Shown here in pieces: positions 1 through 6,680 of a stretch of DNA of 10,885 nucleotides (position 1 is its first letter; each line of letters starts with the position of its first letter). A program made the position numbers and the translations under genes. The notes below the pieces were generated by a model that was given only the letters and a program-made list of their open reading frames with translations, was not told the DNA's origin and searched no databases. Location of the stretch: the NCBI GenBank assembly GCA_913054055.1, contig CAJXIT010000093.1, positions 1 through 10,885 on the forward strand, written 5' to 3'. This stretch comes from an uncultured Thalassolituus sp. GTDB taxonomy: Bacteria > Pseudomonadota > Gammaproteobacteria > Pseudomonadales > Oceanobacteraceae.

Positions 1-1236
1 CTAGCTATTTTTTACTTGCCTGCAGTGATGATGCTTTTACCGTCAAAAAAAGTATCTGCTGAATTTGGTGAAAATAAACGCATGACTGCTTTATCGGCTT
101 TTGTAATCAAAAATAATAAGCGTTTATTAGTGGGTATGTCAGTATTGATTTTTGGCTTGATTGCATTTGTTCCTCAGAACCAATTTAACGATAATGCCAT
201 TGAGTATTTTGATGAAAGCATTCAGTTTCGTGCCGATAGTGAGTTGATAGGTGAGCGTCTTACAGGTGTAAGGGATATTAACTATTCTCTTAATTCAGGG
301 TCTGAAATGGGGATAGTGGATCCTGAGTATCTAAATACCTTGGAAGCGTTTACTGAGTTTCTTCGTGCGCAACCTGAAGTACGCAGTGTGAGCAGTTTTA
401 CCGATGTGATGAAACGCTTAAATAAAAATATGCACAATGATGATGAGGTTTTTTATAAAGTGCCACAAGACCGCGAGTTGGCGGCTCAGTACATGTTGTT
501 ATACGAATTATCCTTGCCTTACGGCTTAGACTTAACTAATCAGGTGAATACGGATAAATCGGCCACTCGAGTGATGGCCCGTATTGATAAAATCTCTTCT
601 GTTGAAACCATTGCTTTAGATAAGCGTATGGTGAAATGGCTGCAAGAAAATGCCCCAGAATATATGGCAACAGAAGGCGCCAGTACAGCGGTCATGTTTG
701 CTCATATTACTGAGCGAAATGTGATGAGTATGGTAGGCAGTGTTGTGGGCGCGTTATTCTTAATTTCATTCATTATCATGATTGCTATCAAGTCGGTGAA
801 GCTGGGCTTAATCAGCTTGATCCCAAATTTAGTGCCTGCTGGAATGAGTTTTGGTATTTGGGCTTTATATGATGGTCAAGTTGGGCTGGGATTGTCTGTG
901 GTGATGGGGGTGACATTAGGTATTGTTGTGGATGATACCGTTCACTTTATGACCAAGTACGTGCGCGCTAAACGGGAACTGGGTTATAACAATGAACAGG
1001 CTGTAGATTATGCGTTCCACACGGTAGGGGTAGCGCTAACCGCCACCACTATTGTATTGTGTGCAGGCTTTTTAGTGTTAACTTTGTCGCCGTTTGCCGT
1101 TAATGCGCAAATGGGCTTGATGAGTGCATTAACGATTGCATTGGCATTAATAGTAGACTTCTTCTATTTACCGCCTTTGTTGTTGAAGTTGGATAAAAAT
1201 AAAACCAAGCAAGTTGAGCAAGGAGAAGTAAAATGA
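1..1236 (+). CDS. RND-superfamily (MMPL-type) inner-membrane exporter, C-terminal half (5' end outside window)
   Basis: The frame is open from base 1, so this is the last 411 residues of a larger protein; the family is usually about 750-800 aa. The first visible residues (IFYLPAVMMLLP) look like the end of TM6 and resemble the protein's own C-terminal helix (FFYLPPLLLKL), the internal duplication expected of RND pumps. In order there is a cytoplasmic linker, TM7 at about residues 40-57, a periplasmic domain of about 180 residues, and TM8-TM12 at about 242-394. TM10 carries GIVVDDTVHF with an Asp pair at about 311-312, the usual place for the proton-relay acids of this family. The protein would use the proton gradient to export a hydrophobic or lipid-like substrate. 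It overlaps the LolA-like gene by 4 nt, so the two are probably translationally coupled. The family call is firm; the substrate cannot be read from sequence. Confidence 0.88.
   Translation, partial: LAIFYLPAVMMLLPSKKVSAEFGENKRMTALSAFVIKNNKRLLVGMSVLIFGLIAFVPQNQFNDNAIEYFDESIQFRADSELIGERLTGVRDINYSLNSGSEMGIVDPEYLNTLEAFTEFLRAQPEVRSVSSFTDVMKRLNKNMHNDDEVFYKVPQDRELAAQYMLLYELSLPYGLDLTNQVNTDKSATRVMARIDKISSVETIALDKRMVKWLQENAPEYMATEGASTAVMFAHITERNVMSMVGSVVGALFLISFIIMIAIKSVKLGLISLIPNLVPAGMSFGIWALYDGQVGLGLSVVMGVTLGIVVDDTVHFMTKYVRAKRELGYNNEQAVDYAFHTVGVALTATTIVLCAGFLVLTLSPFAVNAQMGLMSALTIALALIVDFFYLPPLLLKLDKNKTKQVEQGEVK
1221..1225 (+). promoter_or_regulatory. Strong Shine-Dalgarno of the LolA-like gene
   Basis: AGGAG lies 7 nt before the ATG at 1233, inside the last codons of the RND gene. 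It fixes the start of the LolA-like gene and allows translation to be coupled through the ATGA stop/start overlap. Confidence 0.7.
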
Positions 1237-2015
1237 AAAAAGTTCTATTAGGTGTGTTACTGGCCGCTACGGCATTAACAGGTTTTGCACAAACACCAGA
1301 AGAAAAAGGGTTAGCCATTGCCATTGAAGGCGATAAGCGTGGCGAAGGCTTTGGCGACTCTCAAGTTAAATTAAAAATGGTTCTAATTGACTCTAAAGGT
1401 CGAGAGTCTTCTCGTGACATGCGCGTTAAAAGCATGGAAGGTAAGGGAGAGAAAGGCGACAAGTCATTAATGATATTTGACACTCCTAAAGATCAAAAAG
1501 GTGTGGCCATGTTGACTTTTACTCATAAAACCAAGTCCGATGATCAATGGTTGTACCTGCCTGCACTAAAGCGTGTTAAAAAAATCTCTAGCCGTAATAA
1601 GTCTGGCCCGTTTGTAGGTTCTGAATTTGCGTTTGAAGACATTAGCTCTCAAGAAGTTGAAAAATACACTTACAAATATCTACGTGATGAAGTAGTCGAT
1701 GGCATGGATTGCTTTGTTGTAGAAAGTGATCCGGTTGATAAATATTCAGGTTACACTCGTCGCGTGGCTTTTATCGACAAACAAGAATACCGTGCGTTAA
1801 AAATTGATTTTTACGATCGTAAAAATAGCTTGCTTAAAACCTTGTCAAATAAAGAGTTTAAGCAGTATCTAGGTAAATACTGGTATCCAAACTTAAGTGA
1901 AATGACGAATCACCAAACCGGTAAGGCTACTCGCTTGGCTTACGAGAACTATGAGTTTCGTGTTGGGCTAAAAGAAAAGCAGTTTACTAAAAACAGCTTG
2001 AAGCGTGCTAAATAA
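1233..2015 (+). CDS. Periplasmic LolA-like carrier (outer membrane lipoprotein-sorting protein family)
   Basis: A 260-residue protein with a signal peptide: a Lys pair, a hydrophobic stretch to about residue 17, and a probable cleavage after GFA at residue 19. No Cys follows the cleavage site, so it should be soluble in the periplasm rather than a lipoprotein. The central segments DDQWLYLPALKRVKKIS and SGPFVGSEFAFEDI, and the later KYWYP, are typical of the LolA_like family often annotated 'outer membrane lipoprotein-sorting protein'. These have a LolA/LolB-type fold with a hydrophobic cavity and are commonly encoded beside MMPL/RND exporters. It is not the housekeeping LolA, given the RND neighbour and a sequence unlike classical LolA. 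The inferred role is to take a lipid-like cargo from the RND pump across the periplasm. The start is set by AGGAG 7 nt upstream. Confidence 0.85.
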   Translation: MKKVLLGVLLAATALTGFAQTPEEKGLAIAIEGDKRGEGFGDSQVKLKMVLIDSKGRESSRDMRVKSMEGKGEKGDKSLMIFDTPKDQKGVAMLTFTHKTKSDDQWLYLPALKRVKKISSRNKSGPFVGSEFAFEDISSQEVEKYTYKYLRDEVVDGMDCFVVESDPVDKYSGYTRRVAFIDKQEYRALKIDFYDRKNSLLKTLSNKEFKQYLGKYWYPNLSEMTNHQTGKATRLAYENYEFRVGLKEKQFTKNSLKRAK

Positions 2016-2020
2016 TAAAT

Positions 2021-2026
2021 AGGAAG
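2021..2026 (+). promoter_or_regulatory. Shine-Dalgarno that decides the start of the outer-membrane protein gene
   Basis: AGGAAG ends 4 nt before the ATG at 2031 but only 1 nt before an in-frame GTG at 2028, so the ATG is the better start. It lies in the 15-nt gap after the LolA-like gene. Confidence 0.55.
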
Positions 2027-2030
2027 CGTG

Positions 2031-3287
2031 ATGAAACACATCATGAAACAGGGCCTATTGGCAGGGGTTGCAGTATTTTCTGCAATGTCTGCTTCAGCAG
2101 AGGTCAGCATAGACGGTCAAATTGATTATGAAGCCACTGGCTTTTTTAATGATAGTTTGCACCCTGCAAGTGATCAAAATTTTAATAACTCTTTGTCTTT
2201 TGAAGCAGAAGTGTACACAGAGTGGGCCGATGGCACTCAGTCATTAACCTTTAAGCCATTTTATCGCGTAGATGAAATGGACGATGAGCGTACCCATGGA
2301 GATGTGCGTGAATTAATGTGGCACATGGTGGCTGATGAGTACGAATTAAAAGTCGGTATCGGCAAGGTTTATTGGGGGGTTACTGAGTCTAATCATTTGG
2401 TTGACATCGTTAACCAAACCGACGGCGTTGAAAACATTGATGGGGAAGACAAGCTAGGTCAGCCCATGGTTCAGCTATTGCTGGAACGTGACTGGGGTAA
2501 CTTAGATGTATTTGTATTGCCTTATCATAGGGAGCGTACCTTTGCTGGTACTGATGCGCGCTTATCCATAGGTTCTGAATTTTCAGATGCTATTTATGAA
2601 TCTGATAACGAAGAAGCCAATGTGGATGTGGCTGCACGTTTTTATTCATACATAGATGACTTTGAATACGCGGTATCGGTTTTTCATGGTAACAGTCGTG
2701 AGCCTGTATTGGGTGGTGATGCTATTTCAGGCAAACCTTTGCCTTATTACCCTTTGATTTCACAATTTGGTGTTGAGCTGCAATATCTAATTGAAGGTTG
2801 GGCATGGAAGTTTGAAGGCATTCACCGCGAAGGCACCCCGGAGGCGGATATTAATTTATTTGGTAACGCCGTTCTGAATACCTCATTAGGTGTGAGCTTA
2901 GGTGAAGATCAGTCATACTTCGCAACCACTGCTGGCTTCGAATATACTCAAGTAGGCATTTGGGAAACTCGCATTGATCTAGGCTGGGTAGTCGAGCACA
3001 TGTACGACTCTCGCCAAGAAAAAGCCAGCTTCGGTGCATTTGAGCATGATGTATTGTTGGCCACCCGTTGGGCCGCAAACGATGATGCAGATTCTACTTT
3101 ATTAGTGGGGGCGGTTGTTGATTATGAATATGAGGACTACAGCCTAAGCTTGGAAGGTACGACCCGTTTAATGGATGGATTGTCTTTGGAAGTTGAAGCC
3201 CGTGTCTTTGCACCCGATGAAGATGCCCCGTTATATGGCTTTCGTGACGAAGACTTTATCAAGCTAACCCTATCTTATTATCTATAA
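2031..3287 (+). CDS. Putative outer-membrane beta-barrel protein, third gene of the RND/LolA-like set
   Basis: A 418-residue protein with a clear signal peptide (hydrophobic core, then SASA before EVSID at about residue 24). I cannot name a family for it. The mature part is acidic, rich in aromatic residues and free of long hydrophobic helices. It shows repeated alternating strands (for example QSLTFKPFYRV, YELKVGIGKVYWG, LDVFVLPY, DFIKLTLSYYL), which fits an outer-membrane beta-barrel. The last residue is Leu after two Tyr, a variant of the usual aromatic C-terminal signal. The segment around residues 111-145 (GKVYWGVTESNHLVDIVNQ, then DKLGQPMVQLLLERDWG) is compact and Gly-rich and may be a conserved core. 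It is 15 nt downstream of the LolA-like gene and probably co-transcribed, which suggests it is the outer-membrane end of the same transport route. An in-frame GTG at 2028 is an alternative start. Confidence 0.72.
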   Translation: MKHIMKQGLLAGVAVFSAMSASAEVSIDGQIDYEATGFFNDSLHPASDQNFNNSLSFEAEVYTEWADGTQSLTFKPFYRVDEMDDERTHGDVRELMWHMVADEYELKVGIGKVYWGVTESNHLVDIVNQTDGVENIDGEDKLGQPMVQLLLERDWGNLDVFVLPYHRERTFAGTDARLSIGSEFSDAIYESDNEEANVDVAARFYSYIDDFEYAVSVFHGNSREPVLGGDAISGKPLPYYPLISQFGVELQYLIEGWAWKFEGIHREGTPEADINLFGNAVLNTSLGVSLGEDQSYFATTAGFEYTQVGIWETRIDLGWVVEHMYDSRQEKASFGAFEHDVLLATRWAANDDADSTLLVGAVVDYEYEDYSLSLEGTTRLMDGLSLEVEARVFAPDEDAPLYGFRDEDFIKLTLSYYL

Positions 3288-3302
3288 TCATTAGATAGCG
3301 TG

Positions 3303-3332
3303 ATCAGTAGGGTCTTTTATGGCTCTGCTTGA
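3303..3332 (+). terminator. Weak hairpin, possible terminator of the RND operon
   Basis: AGTAGGGTC (3306-3314) can pair with GGCTCTGCT (3321-3329) around the loop TTTTAT, but three of the nine pairs are G-U wobbles. Only a short broken T run (TTGATTTCTC) follows. It is the only terminator-like structure between the RND set and psrA, so some readthrough into psrA is plausible. Confidence 0.25.
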
Positions 3333-3365
3333 TTTCTCAAAACCCAGTTAAACCCCTCATGTTTC

Positions 3366-3394
3366 TTGACAAGATTTTAAGTTAAACGTATGTT
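3366..3394 (+). promoter_or_regulatory. Sigma70-type promoter of psrA
   Basis: TTGACA at 3366-3371 is a perfect -35 box. After a 17-nt spacer comes TATGTT at 3389-3394 as the -10. Transcription would start near 3400, giving a leader of about 27 nt before the psrA ATG. The -10 lies inside the first PsrA-type operator, so a bound repressor would block RNA polymerase. Confidence 0.65.
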
Positions 3395-3396
3395 TG
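3383..3396 (+). promoter_or_regulatory. PsrA-type operator, copy 1
   Basis: TAAAC-GTAT-GTTTG. The core AAAC-N4-GTTT matches the PsrA motif described in Pseudomonas, (G/C)AAAC-N2-4-GTTT(G/C), apart from the first base. It covers the -10 box of the psrA promoter. Confidence 0.65.
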
Positions 3397-3409
3397 AAAC
3401 AGATGTTTG
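3396..3409 (+). promoter_or_regulatory. PsrA-type operator, copy 2
   Basis: GAAAC-AGAT-GTTTG fits the PsrA consensus completely. It shares G3396 with copy 1, and the two centres are 13 nt apart. It covers the expected transcription start. The tandem layout supports autorepression by the gene that follows. Confidence 0.68.
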
Positions 3410-3427
3410 ATTTGCAAAGTTTTTATT

Positions 3428-4060
3428 ATGGCACAGAACGATACAGTTACACGCATTTTAGATGCCGCAGAGGTTTTGTTTGCTGAGCAGGGCTTTGCAG
3501 AGACGTCTTTGAGAACCATTACTGCTAAAGCTGATGTGAATTTAGCGGCGGTAAACTATCACTTCGGTTCTAAAAAAGCGTTAATTCAAGCGGTTTTTGC
3601 TCGTTTTTTAGGGCCTTTTTATGAGTTGATTGAAATCAGTTTAGACGCGCATGAAAAGCAATACCCAGATACCATCCTGTCAATTGAAGATATTTTACGA
3701 TTTGTAGCCCGAGCCATGGCCAATGTCACGGAAGGGGATCGCGGTCGTTTAGCCATTTTTATGCGTTTATTAGGTTTAGCCTACAACCAAGGACAGGGGC
3801 ACTTGCGTAAGTTTTTACAAACTGAATATCGAACCCTGTTTCGTCGCGTGATGGCATTGATCGCAAGAGCCACACCCGAGCTTCAACCAGTGGAACGCTA
3901 TTGGCGGTTTCACTTTATGTTAGGGGCGGCAGCCTTTACATTATCTAGCATGGAGCATTTACGAGCCATTGTAGAACACGACTTCGATACTAAATGTACC
4001 GAAGAAGAAGTGGTTGGCTATTTATTGCCTTTCCTTGCTGCAGGTATTCGGGCAAAGTAA
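3428..4060 (+). CDS. psrA: PsrA-like TetR-family regulator of fatty-acid metabolism
   Basis: A 210-residue TetR-family repressor. The N-terminal DNA-binding domain has ILDAAEVLFAEQGFAETSLR, then a helix-turn-helix at about residues 28-47 ending in the family hallmark NYHFGSKKALI. The continuation AVFARFLGPF is very close to Pseudomonas PsrA as I recall it. The C-terminal helical domain (about 70-205) would bind the ligand. In Pseudomonas, PsrA senses long-chain fatty acids, represses beta-oxidation genes and its own gene, and activates rpoS. Two matching operators on the promoter, and the neighbouring nagZ, support the assignment. The start is ATG 3428, giving MAQND like Pseudomonas PsrA; a TTG seven codons upstream at 3407 lies inside the operator and is rejected. 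No clear Shine-Dalgarno is visible. It is probably the first gene of a five-gene operon. Confidence 0.88.
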   Translation: MAQNDTVTRILDAAEVLFAEQGFAETSLRTITAKADVNLAAVNYHFGSKKALIQAVFARFLGPFYELIEISLDAHEKQYPDTILSIEDILRFVARAMANVTEGDRGRLAIFMRLLGLAYNQGQGHLRKFLQTEYRTLFRRVMALIARATPELQPVERYWRFHFMLGAAAFTLSSMEHLRAIVEHDFDTKCTEEEVVGYLLPFLAAGIRAK

Positions 4061-4075
4061 GGTTTTCTTTACGAG

Positions 4076-4576
4076 ATGCCCATGGTGCGCAAGCTGCACA
4101 TTAATATTTCTTCGCAAACCTTAACCACACTTGAAGACGATAGTGTGGTCAATACCTATTCTGTTTCCACCGCATTAAATGGTCCTGGGCAACAAAGTGG
4201 TTCAGGCTGCACACCAACAGGTAAACATTACATTCGAGCAAAAATTGGAGCGGATGCCGCTTTAGGCTCGGTGTTTGTTGGCAGGCGTCTTACTGGTGAA
4301 GTGTATTCTGATCAATTAGCGCAAACGTATCCTAATCGTGATTGGATTCTATCTCGAATTCTTTGGTTAAGTGGTTTAGAGCTTGGCCATAATCGTATTA
4401 AAAATCACCAGGGTAGTGTCGATACCATGTCTCGATATATTTATATTCATGGAACCCCTGAAACTGAACCAATGGGACTTCCTAAGAGTCACGGCTGTAT
4501 TAGAATGCGTAATTCTGATGTGATTGAATTATTTAACTGGGTGCCTGCTGGCTGCCCTGTCTTTATCGATATATAA
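4076..4576 (+). CDS. YkuD-domain L,D-transpeptidase-fold enzyme without signal peptide (candidate ElsL-like cytoplasmic L,D-carboxypeptidase)
   Basis: A 166-residue protein that is essentially one YkuD catalytic domain. It shows the STALNGPG and GCTPTGKH region (about 31-51), YIHGT (123-127) and the catalytic motif SHGCIRM at 138-144, with nucleophile Cys141 and His139. The N-terminus (MPMVRKLHINISSQTL) goes straight into the first beta-strand. There is no signal peptide or membrane helix, so the protein should stay in the cytoplasm. Periplasmic L,D-transpeptidases are exported, so crosslinking or Braun-lipoprotein attachment is unlikely. In Acinetobacter baumannii the cytoplasmic YkuD protein ElsL is an L,D-carboxypeptidase that trims recycled tetrapeptides to tripeptides. 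The position 15 nt before nagZ, another cytoplasmic recycling gene, fits the same job. An ATG at 4082 is an equally possible start, 6 nt after a weak CGAG. The domain call is firm; the activity is inferred. Confidence 0.85.
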   Translation: MPMVRKLHINISSQTLTTLEDDSVVNTYSVSTALNGPGQQSGSGCTPTGKHYIRAKIGADAALGSVFVGRRLTGEVYSDQLAQTYPNRDWILSRILWLSGLELGHNRIKNHQGSVDTMSRYIYIHGTPETEPMGLPKSHGCIRMRNSDVIELFNWVPAGCPVFIDI

Positions 4577-4580
4577 AAGT

Positions 4581-4585
4581 AAGAG
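4581..4585 (+). promoter_or_regulatory. Shine-Dalgarno supporting the GTG start of nagZ
   Basis: AAGAG ends 6 nt before GTG 4592. The product from this GTG begins with the expected NagZ N-terminus, and there is no better ATG nearby. Confidence 0.5.
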
Positions 4586-4591
4586 CGTACT

Positions 4592-5596
4592 GTGAAAGCC
4601 ACATTGATTACTGATATTGCTGGGCCGGTTATTTCTGAGAATGAAAAACGATGGTTAGGTAATCCTTTGCTTGGGGGAATCATTCTATTTACTCGTCATT
4701 TTGAGTCCAAAGGTCAGCTAAAAAACCTCGTGGCTGAGATTAAAGCAATTAACCCTAATTTAATCATCACCGTTGACCATGAAGGCGGCAGAGTTCAGCG
4801 TTTTCGTGAAGGTTTCTCACAAGTGTGCGCCATGGGCAAGCTTGGTGAGCTTTATCAAACAGAACCAAAATCCGCTTTGAAAGCGGCCCATGCGGCGGCA
4901 GTTGTACTGGCATATGAGCTGTTAGAAGTGGGCATTGATCTAACCTATGCGCCGGTTTTGGATATTAATTATTTGCGCAATACCGTGATCGGTGACAGGG
5001 GCTTCGCTCAAAGTGAGCGGGATATTATACCTCTGGCTAATTCATTCATGCAGGGATTAAAGGCAATGGAATTTGCTGTAGTGGCTAAGCATTTCCCTGG
5101 GCATGGTTGGGTGGATTTAGATAGCCATGTTGCTTGTCCAGTGGATGAGCGAAGTTTTGAAGACATTCAGCAAACAGACATGCAGCCATTCATTCAGTTA
5201 TTAGATCAAATTGATTGGATGATGCCTGCTCATGTGGTGTATGAAAAAGTAGATTCTGACCCTGCAGGATTTTCTAAGCACTGGTTGAAGCAGGTGTTGA
5301 ACAAAGAACTATCATTTAAAGGGCACATTGTCAGTGACGATTTAAGTATGCAAGGCGCGGCAGTGAAAGGCGATTATAAAGCGCGATCTTTGGCGGCCTT
5401 GCAAGCGGGTTGCGATATTTTGTTGGCTTGCAATTCCAGTGAAGCGTCAGTTGAAATCTTGGACGCTATGAAAACGTTAGAGGTTGAGCCAATTTCTTTA
5501 AAAGGGTTTCAGCCTAGTGCTGAATTATTGAGTGAGCAGACTGAATTATATGCGGCGTCAAAACAGCAACTGTCTGAATTAGGATTGGTTAAATGA
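4592..5596 (+). CDS. nagZ: Beta-N-acetylhexosaminidase NagZ (peptidoglycan recycling)
   Basis: A 334-residue, single-domain GH3 enzyme close to the usual NagZ length, with no signal peptide, as expected for a cytoplasmic enzyme. It removes N-acetylglucosamine from GlcNAc-1,6-anhydroMurNAc-peptides taken up during cell-wall turnover. Visible motifs are VDHEGGRVQRF (61-71, with His where many NagZ have Gln), KHFPGHG (166-172) followed by DSH (177-179, the Asp-His acid/base pair on the mobile loop), and SDDLSMQGA (248-256) holding the nucleophile Asp. The start is a GTG with AAGAG 6 nt upstream. It follows the YkuD gene by 15 nt and overlaps the MscS gene by 4 nt, so it is inside an operon. In bacteria with AmpC/AmpR its product also feeds beta-lactamase induction; no ampR or ampC is in this window. 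Confidence 0.96.
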   Translation: MKATLITDIAGPVISENEKRWLGNPLLGGIILFTRHFESKGQLKNLVAEIKAINPNLIITVDHEGGRVQRFREGFSQVCAMGKLGELYQTEPKSALKAAHAAAVVLAYELLEVGIDLTYAPVLDINYLRNTVIGDRGFAQSERDIIPLANSFMQGLKAMEFAVVAKHFPGHGWVDLDSHVACPVDERSFEDIQQTDMQPFIQLLDQIDWMMPAHVVYEKVDSDPAGFSKHWLKQVLNKELSFKGHIVSDDLSMQGAAVKGDYKARSLAALQAGCDILLACNSSEASVEILDAMKTLEVEPISLKGFQPSAELLSEQTELYAASKQQLSELGLVK

Positions 5597-6666
5597 TGGA
5601 ATATCAAGCGTATCTAGAATTATGGTGGGCAAAGGTGGCATTGGCATTGGTGATTGCCATGATTGCTTATGGATTGTCCTCAATGCTGTTTGAAAGATTA
5701 AAAAACCAGTCCTCTAAAACTAAGAATTTATTTGATGATGCAGTTGTAGGGGCCATGCAAGTGCCAGTGAACTATGGCATTTTATTTTATGCCAGTTGGT
5801 TTATTGTGGATGTTTTAGAAAAACAATTTTCTCTCAATGTGTTCGTGGAAGAAAAATCCATTTTTATTATTTGTAATGCCGTGCTGTTTGCTTGGTTTGT
5901 ATTGAGATTAATTAAAATTAGAGAACATCAAATCCTTAAGGGGGAGTTAGAGACTAAATCCGATCAAACCACCATAGGTATGATCTTTAAAATATTACGC
6001 ATTATCGTATTGGTTTTAACGGTATTGGTGGTATTTCAGACCTTAGGTTTGTCTATTAGCGGGATCATTGCATTTGGTGGTGTGGGTGGCGCTGCGGTGG
6101 CATTTGCGTCAAAAGATCTGCTGGCTAACTTTTTTGGTGCTTTCATGATCTTTTTGGATAAGCCTTTTGCCATTGGTGACTGGATTAGAAGTTCAGAGAA
6201 AAATATTGAAGGTACGGTGGAACATATAGGCTGGCGTGTCACACGTATTAGAACGTTCGACAAGCGACCCTTGTATGTGCCAAATTCGGTGTTTGCACAA
6301 ATCAGTATTGAAAATCCTTCGCGCATGACCCACAGGCGCATATATGAAACCATAGGTGTGCGTTACCAAGATTTCTCGCAAGTGAATGCCATTTGTAAAG
6401 ATATTGAGCAAATGTTGAAGCACCATCAAGATATTGATGGAGAGCAAACCTTAATGGTGAACTTTAATAAGTTCGCGGACTCATCTTTAGAGGTTTTCAT
6501 TTATTGCTTTACCCATACTACCCATTGGCAAACCTTCCATCAGATTAAGCAAAGGGTATTATTAGAAATAGGGGAGATTATTGAGGCTAATCAAGCTGAA
6601 ATAGCCTTTCCAAGTCACAGTGTGTATGTGGAAAATAATGCCGCTGAGTTATTGGGTAAGGTTTAG
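5593..6666 (+). CDS. MscS-family mechanosensitive ion channel
   Basis: A 357-residue inner-membrane protein. There are about four hydrophobic segments (about 11-33, 57-77, 88-108, 131-150) before the pore-lining helix at about 154-186, which is rich in Gly and Ala (GIIAFGGVGGAAVAFASKD). Next comes the MscS beta domain with FLDKPFAIGDWI (187-198), EGTVEHIGWRVTRIRTFD (206-223) and the junction motif VPNSVF (229-234). It ends with the alpha/beta C-terminal domain containing AFPSHSVYV (338-346). The long form with additional N-terminal helices and the ENPSRMTHRRIYE segment resembles the YnaI type more than E. coli MscS itself. Such channels open on membrane tension to release solutes on osmotic downshock. 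The ATG overlaps the nagZ stop (ATGA), with AGGA 8 nt upstream, so translation is probably coupled. I do not recall it at this position in Pseudomonas. Confidence 0.92.
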   Translation: MMEYQAYLELWWAKVALALVIAMIAYGLSSMLFERLKNQSSKTKNLFDDAVVGAMQVPVNYGILFYASWFIVDVLEKQFSLNVFVEEKSIFIICNAVLFAWFVLRLIKIREHQILKGELETKSDQTTIGMIFKILRIIVLVLTVLVVFQTLGLSISGIIAFGGVGGAAVAFASKDLLANFFGAFMIFLDKPFAIGDWIRSSEKNIEGTVEHIGWRVTRIRTFDKRPLYVPNSVFAQISIENPSRMTHRRIYETIGVRYQDFSQVNAICKDIEQMLKHHQDIDGEQTLMVNFNKFADSSLEVFIYCFTHTTHWQTFHQIKQRVLLEIGEIIEANQAEIAFPSHSVYVENNAAELLGKV

Positions 6667-6680
6667 TGAGTTAAGTATTT

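Noticed and set aside
1100..1324. Minus-strand open frame across the RND/LolA-like junction
   Set aside because: It is antisense to the RND C-terminus and the LolA-like signal peptide, with no independent support.
3279..3298. TATCTA/TAGATA inverted repeat at the end of the outer-membrane gene
   Set aside because: It is a short, purely A/T-rich stem overlapping the stop codon with no T run after it, so it is not a credible terminator or protein site.
3349..3365. TAAAC-N7-GTTTC as a third PsrA operator
   Set aside because: The half-sites match but the 7-nt spacer is outside the 2-4 nt range of the described motif, so it is mentioned only as a possible degenerate site.
3407..3427. TTG start seven codons upstream of the psrA ATG
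   Set aside because: It lies inside the second operator and close to the predicted transcription start, lacks a ribosome site, and adds residues not found at the PsrA N-terminus as I recall it.
6036..6353. Minus-strand open frame opposite the MscS gene
   Set aside because: The plus strand encodes well-conserved MscS motifs here; the antisense frame has no recognisable domain or ribosome site.
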